From: Shewanella algae
Lineage (GTDB): Bacteria; Pseudomonadota; Gammaproteobacteria; Enterobacterales; Shewanellaceae
Assembly (NCBI RefSeq): GCF_009183365.2
Contig: NZ_CP068230.1
Location: 2,323,001-2,387,000, forward strand
DNA: 64,000 nucleotides
Direction: 5' to 3'
Both the position numbers and the translations under genes were made by a program. Positions within the stretch are counted from its first letter, which is position 1; each line of letters begins with the position of its first letter. This document shows, one piece after another, positions 16,150 through 24,113 of the stretch. The notes below the pieces were generated by a model. It worked only from the letters and a program-made list of their open reading frames with translations. It ran no database searches and was not told the DNA's origin.

Positions 16150-18600
16150 TTAAGCAGCTTGTTCTTCGCGGCTGTCCTGCTCCAGGCTCTGGGCCTTGAG
16201 TTCGGCGGGGTCAAAGTCATCCACGTTGATGGATTTCATTCGGCCGATTTCAGCGCGCTCCAGCAGGGCCACTTCATCATCGCTCAGAACCCCCAGCGCC
16301 TTGCCTTCTGCGGCCACTTTATCCAGCCACATGAAGGGCAGACGTTTGCCGGCAGCCTTACAGACTTTGTCATACAGGGGCTCTGCCGCCAGTATGTCTT
16401 TGAAGGTCTGCTCCTGAATACCTACGGCATTGTTGTCGCAGGCTTCCCAGAATTGTCCCTTACCCAGACGGTCACGGCTGGCACAAGGGGTCTGCATTAT
16501 CTTGGCTACCTTGTGGTCCAACACATCACTTGGGCGCTTCAGTGGTCGACCGAAGGGGAACAACACCAGGCGCAGCACGCCGCCGAGGCCAGCAGGGAAG
16601 TTATCCAGCAGCTCATCCAGAGAAGACTGCAGCTTGTAGAGCGCGTCTTCAACCGCCCACTGTACCAGTGGCAGATCTTCACTCTGACGGCCTTCATCCT
16701 GATAACGCTTGAGGGTTGCCGATGCCAGATACAGCTGGCTGAGCAAGTCACCCAGGCGGGCAGAGATCCGCTCTTTCCGCTTGAGGTTACCCCCCAAGGT
16801 CGCCATCGCCAGATCCGACAGCAAGGCCAGGTTGGCACTGAAGCGGTTCATATGCTGATAGTAACGCTTGGTCTTGTCGGCAAAAGGCGCATTGGAGAAG
16901 CGACTGCCGGTGAGGCCCATCCACAGGCTGCGGATAAGGTTACTTGTGGTAAAGCCAATATGGCCAAACAGCGCCGCATCAAAGTTATTCAGGCCGCGGT
17001 TTACGTCGGTATCAAAGGCCGACTCCATCTCTGCCAGTACATACGGATGGCAGCGAATGGCGCCTTGACCATAGATGATCATTGAGCGGGTCAGAATGTT
17101 GGCCCCTTCAACTGTAATGGCGATAGGTGCCGCTTGATATCCGCGTCCCAGATAGTTGTTGGGGCCAAGACATACCCCTTTACCACCGTGAATATCCATG
17201 GCGTCGATAACGCATTTCTGCATTCTGTCGGTCAGGTGATATTTGACTATCGCCGAGATGACGGAAGGCTTTTCACCCAGATCAATACCTGTGGTGGTCA
17301 AGGAGGTTACAGCGTCCATCAGATAGGCGTTACCACCGATGCGCGCCATTGGCTCTTCAATGCCTTCCAGCTTACCGATAGGCAGCTTGAATTGACGACG
17401 AATGCGGGCATAGGCACCGGTTGCCAAAGCCGCGGTTTTAACGCCACCGGCTGAGTTGGAGGGCAGGGTAATGCCGCGGCCAACCGACAGGCATTCCACC
17501 AGCATGCGCCAGCCTTGTCCCGCCATTTTCGGGCCACCTATGATAAAGCTCAGAGGAACAAACACCTCTTTGCCTCGGGTAGGACCATTTTGGAACATAC
17601 AGTTGAGCGGGAAGTGGCGACGGCCGGTTTCCACACCTTCAACATCGGTCGGGATCAAGGCGCAGGTAATGCCCAGCTCTTCCTTATCGCCAAGCAGATG
17701 CTCGGGATCTTTAAGCTTGAATGCCAACCCCAAAACTGTGGCAACAGGTGCCAGGGTGATATAGCGCTTGTTCCAGGTCAGTTTCATCCCCAGTACTTCT
17801 TCACCTTGCCATTGGCCTTTGCAGACCACACCGAAATCCGGAATGGCGCCGGCATCTGAACCGGCCTCAGGACTGGTCAGGGCAAAGCAGGGAACTTCCA
17901 AACCTTTGGCCAGGCGGGGCAGGTAGTGATCCTGCTGCTCCGGGGTACCATAGTGCTGCAGCAGCTCGCCCGGGCCAAGTGAGTTGGGCACACCTACGGT
18001 CGAGGCCAGTTCACTGCTGACACCGGCCAGCTTTTGCAGTACCCGGGATTGGGCGTAGGCAGAGAACTCCAGACCCCCGTACTTCTTCTTGATGATCATC
18101 GCAAAGAAGCCTTTGTCTTTGAGGAACTGCCATACTTCGGCAGGCAAGTCCGCCAATTGATGGGAAACCATATGCTGGTTAACCATGCGGCAGACTTCCT
18201 CCACAGGTCCTTCCAGGAAGGCATGTTCTTCGGCGCTCAGACGGGCAACCGGATAGTTGTGCAGCTTCTTCCAGTTGGGATTACCGGCGAAGAGATCGGC
18301 TTCCCACCAGGTAGTACCGGCTTCAATCGCCTCTTTTTCGGTAGAAGACATCTCCGGCATGATGCCGCGATAGAGTTTAAGTAATGGCCGGGTTATCACA
18401 CTCTGCCTGAAGGCACTCAGGTTCAGCGGCAGGGCAATAACCAGGAAAATTATCCAGCTAATCAGTCCAGTTACATCCAGCAGGCTGCCTGCTGCCATGA
18501 CCACTGCGGCGGCTATGGTTGCGGTCAGCAGGGATACTCTGAGGTACGCTGCTGCTCCTAAAACCAAGAGCAATGCCAGGATCCATAGTAGGGTAGTCAC
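16150..18600 (-). CDS. fadE: Acyl-CoA dehydrogenase FadE
   Basis: The 816-residue protein is close in length to E. coli FadE (814). Two N-terminal hydrophobic segments (residues about 3-20 and 27-60) suggest membrane association. The acyl-CoA dehydrogenase core runs from about residue 80 to 500 (VPNSLGPGELLQHYGT, LTSPEAGSDAGAIPDFG, LTWNKRYITLAPVATVLGLA), followed by the FadE-specific C-terminal domain. It catalyses the first, FAD-dependent step of beta-oxidation. Upstream lie FadR-like and PsrA-like palindromes. The gene is divergent from yafJ, as in E. coli. The stop is followed by a terminator. Confidence 0.95.
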   Translation of the reverse strand: MTTLLWILALLLVLGAAAYLRVSLLTATIAAAVVMAAGSLLDVTGLISWIIFLVIALPLNLSAFRQSVITRPLLKLYRGIMPEMSSTEKEAIEAGTTWWEADLFAGNPNWKKLHNYPVARLSAEEHAFLEGPVEEVCRMVNQHMVSHQLADLPAEVWQFLKDKGFFAMIIKKKYGGLEFSAYAQSRVLQKLAGVSSELASTVGVPNSLGPGELLQHYGTPEQQDHYLPRLAKGLEVPCFALTSPEAGSDAGAIPDFGVVCKGQWQGEEVLGMKLTWNKRYITLAPVATVLGLAFKLKDPEHLLGDKEELGITCALIPTDVEGVETGRRHFPLNCMFQNGPTRGKEVFVPLSFIIGGPKMAGQGWRMLVECLSVGRGITLPSNSAGGVKTAALATGAYARIRRQFKLPIGKLEGIEEPMARIGGNAYLMDAVTSLTTTGIDLGEKPSVISAIVKYHLTDRMQKCVIDAMDIHGGKGVCLGPNNYLGRGYQAAPIAITVEGANILTRSMIIYGQGAIRCHPYVLAEMESAFDTDVNRGLNNFDAALFGHIGFTTSNLIRSLWMGLTGSRFSNAPFADKTKRYYQHMNRFSANLALLSDLAMATLGGNLKRKERISARLGDLLSQLYLASATLKRYQDEGRQSEDLPLVQWAVEDALYKLQSSLDELLDNFPAGLGGVLRLVLFPFGRPLKRPSDVLDHKVAKIMQTPCASRDRLGKGQFWEACDNNAVGIQEQTFKDILAAEPLYDKVCKAAGKRLPFMWLDKVAAEGKALGVLSDDEVALLERAEIGRMKSINVDDFDPAELKAQSLEQDSREEQAA

Positions 18601-18682
18601 TGTTTGTTCTCCTTAATAAAACGACCACTTTATTCAGTGTAGAACGCCTCGCTTGAGGGCGATCAAGATCACAATTATAGTA

Positions 18683-18697
18683 TGTGGTCAGACCTGT
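18683..18697. promoter_or_regulatory. FadR-like operator upstream of fadE
   Basis: The palindromic core GGTCAGACC, in the context TGTGGTCAGACCTGT, matches the FadR consensus centre (TGGTCNGACCA). It lies about 90 nt upstream of the fadE start codon, in the fadE-yafJ divergent region. Confidence 0.6.
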
Positions 18698-18741
18698 GTC
18701 GCAATAAAATTAAACCTAAGCGAAATCGAATACAAGCATTT

Positions 18742-18759
18742 TTCAAACAATTGTTTAAA
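18742..18759. promoter_or_regulatory. PsrA-like operator between fadE and yafJ
   Basis: TTCAAACAATTGTTTAAA is an 18-bp palindrome with one mismatch. It has the TTCAAAC...GTTTGAA form of PsrA sites that control fatty-acid degradation genes in several gammaproteobacteria. Assignment to PsrA is inferred from the motif alone. Confidence 0.5.
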
Positions 18760-18852
18760 TTTTTTATTGCAAGCAATAATTCCCCTGCCGACACGGCTTG
18801 GCTACAATGCCGCAGATAATGAAATAACAGATTCAGTGACAGGAAAAACAAG

Positions 18853-19653
18853 ATGTGTGAGCTGCTGGCGATGAGTGCCAATGTGCCAACGGATATTGTC
18901 TTCAGCTTTACCGGGCTGGCGGAGCGAGGCGGGGTGACCGGCCCCCATGTGGATGGTTGGGGGATCACCTTTTATGAAGGCAAGGGCAGCCGCACCTTCA
19001 AGGATGCCAGTCCCAGCAGCCAGTCCCATGTGGCAAGCCTTATCAAGTCATACCCGATCAAGAGTGAAGTGGTGGTCAGCCATATTCGGCAGGCCAACCG
19101 CGGTGAAGTCTCGCTGGAAAATACCCACCCCTTTACCCGCGAGCTTTGGGGCCGCTACTGGACCTATGCCCACAACGGCCAGTTGTCTGACTATGAACAG
19201 AAGTTTCAAAGCGGCCGCTTTCAGGCCGTGGGTGACACAGACAGTGAGCAGGCCTTTTGCTGGATAATGAGCCGCCTGGTCGAGCGTTTCGGCGAATCCG
19301 AGCCGGACGATATTTTGCCCGTGTTTGAGTATGTGGCCCAGCTTGCCGAGGAGATCCGCACTCTTGGGGTGTTTAATATGATCCTCAGCGATGGCCGTTA
19401 TCTGATGAGTTATTGCAGCAATAACCTCTGCTATATCACCCGCCGGGCGCCCTTTGGCCGGGCGCAGCTGATAGACACGGATGTGGTGATTGATTTCGAC
19501 ACCCAGACCACCCCCAAGGATGTGGTCACTGTTATAGCCACCCGGCCGCTGACCGGCAATGAAAACTGGCAGCTGTTGGCGCCGGGGGACTGGAAATTAT
19601 TCCGTCTTGGCGAGCTGGTTATTGACTTCCGAGCCCAGGCTCAGCTTGGCTAA
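18853..19653 (+). CDS. yafJ: Class II glutamine amidotransferase, YafJ type
   Basis: The 266-residue protein starts MCELL, so removal of Met would expose the catalytic Cys of an N-terminal nucleophile glutaminase. Other class II landmarks are GPHVDGWGITFYE, VVSHIRQANRG, NTHPF, YAHNG and GDTDSEQAF. There is no synthase domain, so the acceptor of the ammonia is unknown. The position beside fadE matches E. coli yafJ. AGGA precedes the start. The last 57 nt overlap the end of the convergent DUF3108 gene. Confidence 0.9.
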   Translation: MCELLAMSANVPTDIVFSFTGLAERGGVTGPHVDGWGITFYEGKGSRTFKDASPSSQSHVASLIKSYPIKSEVVVSHIRQANRGEVSLENTHPFTRELWGRYWTYAHNGQLSDYEQKFQSGRFQAVGDTDSEQAFCWIMSRLVERFGESEPDDILPVFEYVAQLAEEIRTLGVFNMILSDGRYLMSYCSNNLCYITRRAPFGRAQLIDTDVVIDFDTQTTPKDVVTVIATRPLTGNENWQLLAPGDWKLFRLGELVIDFRAQAQLG

Positions 19654-20328
19654 CTTGATATCGAGCTGCTTACTGCCTGACTCAAAGTGGGTCAGGCGCA
19701 CCGGCAGCCAGCCGAGATCTGGCGCCATCCAAACAAAGGTCTGCCGCTTGGTGCTGTCGCGGACCACTTCCAGTTTCACCGTGTTATAGACGCCACTGTC
19801 CAGTGTCATCCGCTCCTTGCCGACTATCTTGAAACGATAGTCATCTATCTCGTTGTCCTTGACCAGCTCATAGGCCAGGGGCTCCTTGCCGGCGGCGAGA
19901 TCCAGCCGAAACTGCAGCTGCACCATCAGGGCATCGTAGAGAGTGCCTGAATAGTCCAATTTGCTCTTTTCATCCTTGTAGCGACTGAAAATTTTGCCCT
20001 GCTCTTTGGCAAAGGCTATCTGCTCATTGAAGTTGGGGCCTGTGCCGGTTCGCTGATGGCTGAAGCGCAGCGGCGTCAGTTGACCATCCTGATAGGTAAA
20101 TTCACTGCGGATATGGCGTTTATCGCTCAGCACCAAGAGGCTGAGATCGCTGTCCAACTTGTATTGATAGAAGTCGCCCTCTGGCGGCAACAGCATAAAA
20201 CGGGCGCCACCGAGATTGATTTCGCCATAATTGACCTGATATTCGGCGGTGTGGGGTGCCAGGGGGCTGGTCTGCGCCCATAACGGCAAGGGCAGTAACA
20301 GTATCAAAAGTAGAAGCGAACGGATCAA
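19597..20328 (-). CDS. DUF3108 family exported protein
   Basis: The 243-residue product has a strong signal peptide (IRSLLLLILLLPLPLWAQ) and a beta-rich periplasmic domain with YQVNYGEINLGGARF, RFSHQRTG and a VRLTHFESG segment near the end, as in DUF3108 proteins of unknown function. The start is a TTG at 20328 with AGGAG seven bases upstream; the ATG at 20409 would lie inside the upstream ATL gene and break up the signal peptide. It lies 16 nt after the ATL gene and is probably in one transcript with it. Its 3' end overlaps yafJ by 57 nt on opposite strands. Confidence 0.85.
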   Translation of the reverse strand: MIRSLLLLILLLPLPLWAQTSPLAPHTAEYQVNYGEINLGGARFMLLPPEGDFYQYKLDSDLSLLVLSDKRHIRSEFTYQDGQLTPLRFSHQRTGTGPNFNEQIAFAKEQGKIFSRYKDEKSKLDYSGTLYDALMVQLQFRLDLAAGKEPLAYELVKDNEIDDYRFKIVGKERMTLDSGVYNTVKLEVVRDSTKRQTFVWMAPDLGWLPVRLTHFESGSKQLDIKLAKLSLGSEVNNQLAKTE

Positions 20329-20344
20329 AGGCAGTCTCCTGTGG

Positions 20345-20707
20345 TTAAAACGGCATGGACAAGACCAGAGTGGCCATGTCCGGCCGCCACTCATATTCAG
20401 ACAGGGCAATTCTGCCTTGGTTCACTTGTACGCCTTCGCTGCGCAGCAGGCTCATCTGTAGTTGAAACGGATGGGTATCCTTGGCAAAGGAGATTTTCCC
20501 CTGACTGTTGATAACCCTGTGCCAGGGCAGTGCCAGGCTGTCCGGCGCCTGTTTCAGTGCCCGGGAAACATAGCGTGCCCGTCCGGGCAAGCCGGCATAG
20601 TCGGCAATTTTGCCATAGCTTGCCACCCGACCTTCGGGGATCAGTGCAACTATGTGCCAAATCTTCTGCATTGGACTCAGTGGCGGGGCGCTCGTTTCCG
20701 GGGTCAT
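20345..20707 (-). CDS. Alkyltransferase-like protein (ATL)
   Basis: The 120-residue protein matches the DNA-binding domain of O6-alkylguanine-DNA alkyltransferase: GRVASYGKIADYAGLPGRARYVSRAL, then LPWHRVINSQGKI. The alkyl-accepting Cys of the PCHRV motif is replaced by Trp (PWHRV), which defines ATLs. Such proteins bind O6-alkylguanine without repairing it and flag the lesion for nucleotide excision repair. The ATG at 20707 follows AGGAGCC; a Met at residue 13 is an alternative start. Confidence 0.9.
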   Translation of the reverse strand: MTPETSAPPLSPMQKIWHIVALIPEGRVASYGKIADYAGLPGRARYVSRALKQAPDSLALPWHRVINSQGKISFAKDTHPFQLQMSLLRSEGVQVNQGRIALSEYEWRPDMATLVLSMPF

Positions 20708-20883
20708 CTTGGCTCCTGATGCTATTGGCGCAAATTATAATACCATTCCATAGCGGAGGTTACTCACTTGGCAAAAGTGCCTTGGCGGCTCTGTGCTGCA
20801 CATGCAAGGTTTGCCTTTTGATGCTTTTTCGCCATAATGGCGCCCATTGAACGCCAAGTCGAGTAAATTGAGAATATAACCCT

Positions 20884-21378
20884 ATGGCAATTATGGATAT
20901 TTTGACGGTTCCCGATCCCAGGCTCAAGCGTAAAGCCAAACCTGTCACCGAAATAGAAGCCGTGCAGCCTTTCATTGATGATCTGTTGCAAACCATGTAT
21001 CACACAGACGATGGTATCGGCTTGGCCGCGACCCAGGTGGGCAGTGAACACGCGATAATCGTCATTGATATCTCAGAAGAGCGTAATCAACCTCTGGTGC
21101 TGATCAATCCGCAGATCACTGAGTCCAGCGGCGAATTTATCGGTGAAGAGGGCTGTTTGTCCATTCCCGGTTATCGCTCCAAGGTAAAACGCTTCGAGTC
21201 GGTCACTGTCAGCTATCTGGATCGCCAGGGCCAAGCCCAGACGATCCACAGTGATGATTTTCTGGCCATAGTGCTGCAACATGAAATCGATCATCTGCAC
21301 GGCAAGGTATTTATCGAGCATCTCTCCCGCCTTAAACAGGAGATGGCACTGAAGAAGGTGCGTAAGTTTACCGCCTAA
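20884..21378 (+). CDS. def: Peptide deformylase
   Basis: The 164-residue metalloenzyme removes the formyl group from nascent proteins. All three motifs are intact: GIGLAATQVG, EEGCLSIP and QHEIDHLHG, giving the Cys and two His metal ligands and the catalytic Glu. It is not beside fmt, so it may be an additional copy in the genome; Shewanella species often carry more than one. The stop overlaps the convergent histidine kinase gene by four bases. Confidence 0.94.
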   Translation: MAIMDILTVPDPRLKRKAKPVTEIEAVQPFIDDLLQTMYHTDDGIGLAATQVGSEHAIIVIDISEERNQPLVLINPQITESSGEFIGEEGCLSIPGYRSKVKRFESVTVSYLDRQGQAQTIHSDDFLAIVLQHEIDHLHGKVFIEHLSRLKQEMALKKVRKFTA

Positions 21379-22859
21379 GCAATAGACTTAAGTTGGGCTT
21401 CGCTGCAGCTTGGCAGTTGCAGCGGCAGCTCAAGCAATATGCTCAAACCGCCCTGAGGCCGGTTGACCGCTTGGGCCGAGCCGCCCAGGAGCTGCATACA
21501 CTGGCGCACAATCGCCAACCCCAGCCCATAACCTCCCTGAGAGCAGTGACGCGCTTCATCCAAACGGGTGAAAGGGTTGAACAAGGCTTCCAGTTGCTCC
21601 TTGGGGATCCCGGGGCCATTATCGCTGACACTCAGCTGCAGTCTGCTATCACCCAATTTGTCGTCACCCAATTGAGATACCTGGATTTCCACCCGGCAGG
21701 TTTCACCGGCATATTTGAGGGCATTGCGACAGACATTTTCCAGCGCCCGCTTCAAGTAGGCCATATCGGTATGCAAAGTTTGCTCATCAATGGGGGCCTG
21801 TGCCCAGACTATGCTTTGCTTGGGGCCAGACTCAAACTCCAGCTCCTGCAGCAGTGAGCGGCGTAATTCTGTCAGGGTAAAAGGCGCTGCCGTCAGCTTA
21901 ATGAAGCCGTTGCTCAGGCGGCTGAAGTCTAAAATAGTGTTAATCAATTGCGCCATCTCTTCGCCCTGGCGTCTTAGCCTGGCAAGCGGTTGTTGATGTT
22001 CCTCCCCCAAGCGATTTTCCAACAGGTGTAAGGCCAGCTCCTGCCGGGCAAGGGGAGTGCGCAGTTCGTGGGATACATCCCTCAGTAACCGCTGCTGGGT
22101 TTGAATGCTCTTTTGCAGCTGCTCGGCCATATGGTCAAAGTCGGTCGCCAACTGGAAAAATTCCGGCTGCTTTAGTGAAAAATGGCCGGCAATCCGGGTA
22201 TCGAGTTGGCCCTGTGCCAGCTGACGGGTGGCACTGCGCAGTAAACTCAGCGGCTGGATCAGATGGCGGCTCAGCAGACGACTGAACAACAAGAGCACCA
22301 GTAGTCCTACCAGGATACGGATAAGCCAGAGGCTTTTATCCAGTTGCTGCGCCGGGTGTAAAGAGGCGTTGAGTTGTACCACCAAGAGCAGGGGATTGTC
22401 CGGCTCCAGGCTATTGCGTAGTGGCAGGCCTATCAAAGGTTTTTGCACCCTGTCCCCCATAGGCTGCTGCAACTGCTTGAGGAAATTGAGTTTGTAAACA
22501 AAGTGCGGGTGCATTTCCCGCTGACTCACCGCCTGCTGCTTGCTATCCAGCACATAGAGTACAAATGCCTGACGCCCCTCCCAATCCGCCAGTCCTGCTA
22601 TATCGCCCCTGACGATATAGTCGTTGGCCTCATCGGCCAGTTGCTGTAACTGGCTTTGGGTCTGCTGGGGCAGCAGTAACAAGCGGTTTAGCAACATGGC
22701 TTCAATACTACTGGCGAGCAGCAGGATAAGCAGTAATGACACACCAAAATAGCCAAACAGTCGCCATTGGAGTTGGGAAAACAGGCCGGAAAAGGGCAGC
22801 AAGGCAAGCTCCTGAATTATTCGCTGAAGTCGAGAATATGTTTCGATAATCATTCTCAT
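21375..22859 (-). CDS. CpxA-like sensor histidine kinase without an adjacent regulator
   Basis: The 494-residue kinase has a membrane segment at about residues 33-55, a periplasmic sensor of about 115 residues, a second membrane segment at about 180-195, and a HAMP domain with the RLLSRHLIQPLSLLRSA entry. The H box is RDVSHELRTPLARQE, the N box ENVCRNALKY, and the ATP lid has SDNGPGIP and GGYGLGLAIV. No response regulator gene is next to it, so it is an orphan here. The first codons (ATGAGAATGATTATCG) form a Fur-box-like sequence. The next Met, two codons on, is an alternative start. Confidence 0.9.
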   Translation of the reverse strand: MRMIIETYSRLQRIIQELALLPFSGLFSQLQWRLFGYFGVSLLLILLLASSIEAMLLNRLLLLPQQTQSQLQQLADEANDYIVRGDIAGLADWEGRQAFVLYVLDSKQQAVSQREMHPHFVYKLNFLKQLQQPMGDRVQKPLIGLPLRNSLEPDNPLLLVVQLNASLHPAQQLDKSLWLIRILVGLLVLLLFSRLLSRHLIQPLSLLRSATRQLAQGQLDTRIAGHFSLKQPEFFQLATDFDHMAEQLQKSIQTQQRLLRDVSHELRTPLARQELALHLLENRLGEEHQQPLARLRRQGEEMAQLINTILDFSRLSNGFIKLTAAPFTLTELRRSLLQELEFESGPKQSIVWAQAPIDEQTLHTDMAYLKRALENVCRNALKYAGETCRVEIQVSQLGDDKLGDSRLQLSVSDNGPGIPKEQLEALFNPFTRLDEARHCSQGGYGLGLAIVRQCMQLLGGSAQAVNRPQGGLSILLELPLQLPSCSEAQLKSIA

Positions 22860-22865
22860 TTATTC
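22844..22865. promoter_or_regulatory. Fur-box-like sequence over the kinase start codon
   Basis: CGATAATCATTCTCA matches the 7-1-7 Fur consensus TGATAATNATTATCA at 12 of 14 specified positions. It covers the first codons of the histidine kinase gene, so it could be a real operator or a coincidence of coding sequence. Confidence 0.4.
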
Positions 22866-22898
22866 TATCTCGGGTTAAGGCTTTGGCGCCAGCACGAC

Positions 22899-22926
22899 TT
22901 GTCAGTTGGCTAAAGTTCGCTATACT
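22899..22926 (+). promoter_or_regulatory. Sigma70 promoter of imuA
   Basis: TTGTCA (22899-22904) and TATACT (22921-22926) are separated by 16 nt. The -10 box overlaps the LexA operator. Confidence 0.7.
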
Positions 22927-22942
22927 GTATAAAAATACAGTA
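22923..22942. promoter_or_regulatory. LexA operator (SOS box) of the imuA-imuB-dnaE2 operon
   Basis: TACTGTATAAAAATACAGTA fits the gammaproteobacterial LexA consensus (CTGT, 8 nt, ACAG) exactly. It overlaps the -10 element 13 nt before the imuA ATG, so LexA binding would block transcription until DNA damage. Confidence 0.92.
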
Positions 22943-22954
22943 TCGGTGTTTTTC

Positions 22955-24112
22955 ATGTCTCTTTCAGCCAAAACTCACTCTGTAAAATCTGATCCAGCAA
23001 AATCTCAGGCCTTGAACGGCCTGCTGGAGCGCCGGGATCTCTGGTTGGGGCCGGGCAGTCAGGGCAAAATATTGGGGTATCCCAGTGGTTTTGAAACATT
23101 GGATGCGCAGCTCAGTGATGCCGGGTGGCCAAGGCAGGGCATTTGTGAGCTCTTCAGCCAGTCTCCTGGGCACGGGGAACTCAGCCTGTTGTTGCCTTTG
23201 ATGCGTTATTTACTGCCGGCTCAGTGTGGCTCTCATTTCGAAAGAAATCATTCGGCAACAAGTCAGTCCGAAAAAAATCAGTCCAAAAGAAATCAATTTA
23301 GAGGGGATGAGTCCAAAGATGCCATGATAATGCTGATAGCACCGCCATTGCAGCCGCTGGCACAGAGCTTTGCCCAGCACGGTATTGCCGCCGAGCGTAT
23401 TTTGTGGCTGGAGTTAACCCAGCGTAAAGAGGTGCTCTGGGCCATGGAGCAAGGGCTGAGCAGCGGCGCCTGTCCCCTGGTGCTGGCTTGGCTGGACAAG
23501 CTAACACTGACTGAGGCCAGAAGGTTGCAACTTGCCGCAGAGCAGGGCAAAGCTCTGGGAATTTGCCAGTTGCCTATGGCTCAGGCCGACAGCAATCATC
23601 CTGTCACCCTAAAGCTGGCTATCAGCGTAGCTGGCGTTAATACCGCCAGGCTGCAAATTTTAAAGCGTCGCGGTGGTTGGCCCGTCCCTGAATTGCATCT
23701 GCGTGGCTTGCCGGCACTGGCGCTTGAACTGCCCCATGTCGAGCCGGGCGTGGTAACCCTGAGAAGCGGCAAGGCGGCTCCCAATCATCGCTTAAGTAGC
23801 TCAACAGACTCAATTGATCCAAAGCATTCCGGCCGCAAGGCCAATGGCTCTGTGCTTCACAACTCTGTGCTTCACGACTCTGGTTTACATGGCACTGGTC
23901 TTCATAGCACTGTGTTTTATGGTAACGTGCTTCATGGTCCTTGGGGGATGGCGCAGTCAAGGATTGCTGCATCCAATGAATACGCGCCTAATCCCTGGAC
24001 GGCACGGCAAGAGTCAAACAAGCCCGCGGGGGTTTTTCAAAGCGCTAATCCGCAAACGGTCAATTCTCAAACCACTCAAAGCCATACTGCTCAGAGTCAA
24101 GAGGCTATCTGA
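22955..24112 (+). CDS. imuA: ImuA, mutasome accessory protein with extended repeat tail
   Basis: The 385-residue protein starts at the ATG just past the SOS box. Residues about 30-265 hold the RecA/SulA-like ImuA core, with GFETLDAQLSDAGWPRQGICELF, MIMLIAPPLQPLAQSFAQHGI, AAERILWLEL and VLAWLDKL. ImuA links ImuB and DnaE2 in damage-induced translesion synthesis. Two things are unusual: a Ser/Asn/Gln insertion near residues 92-120, and a tail of about 120 residues that includes six consecutive five-residue repeats (residues 299-328) and ends in a Gln/Thr/Ser-rich tract. Known ImuA proteins are usually well under 300 residues. The stop is one base before the imuB ATG. Confidence 0.85.
   Translation: MSLSAKTHSVKSDPAKSQALNGLLERRDLWLGPGSQGKILGYPSGFETLDAQLSDAGWPRQGICELFSQSPGHGELSLLLPLMRYLLPAQCGSHFERNHSATSQSEKNQSKRNQFRGDESKDAMIMLIAPPLQPLAQSFAQHGIAAERILWLELTQRKEVLWAMEQGLSSGACPLVLAWLDKLTLTEARRLQLAAEQGKALGICQLPMAQADSNHPVTLKLAISVAGVNTARLQILKRRGGWPVPELHLRGLPALALELPHVEPGVVTLRSGKAAPNHRLSSSTDSIDPKHSGRKANGSVLHNSVLHDSGLHGTGLHSTVFYGNVLHGPWGMAQSRIAASNEYAPNPWTARQESNKPAGVFQSANPQTVNSQTTQSHTAQSQEAI
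23849..23938 (+). repeat. Six in-frame 15-bp repeats in imuA
   Basis: Six 15-bp units of the form TCTGTGCTTCACAAC encode S/T/N-V/G-L/F-H/Y-X pentapeptides (SVLHN, SVLHD, SGLHG, TGLHS, TVFYG, NVLHG). The units differ at the DNA level, so this is not a recent slippage event. Confidence 0.85.
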
Positions 24113-24113
24113 G

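Noticed and set aside
23814..24113. ImuB start at 23814
   Set aside because: The 100 extra codons overlap imuA in another frame; the ATG at 24114 starts the conserved ImuB sequence directly.
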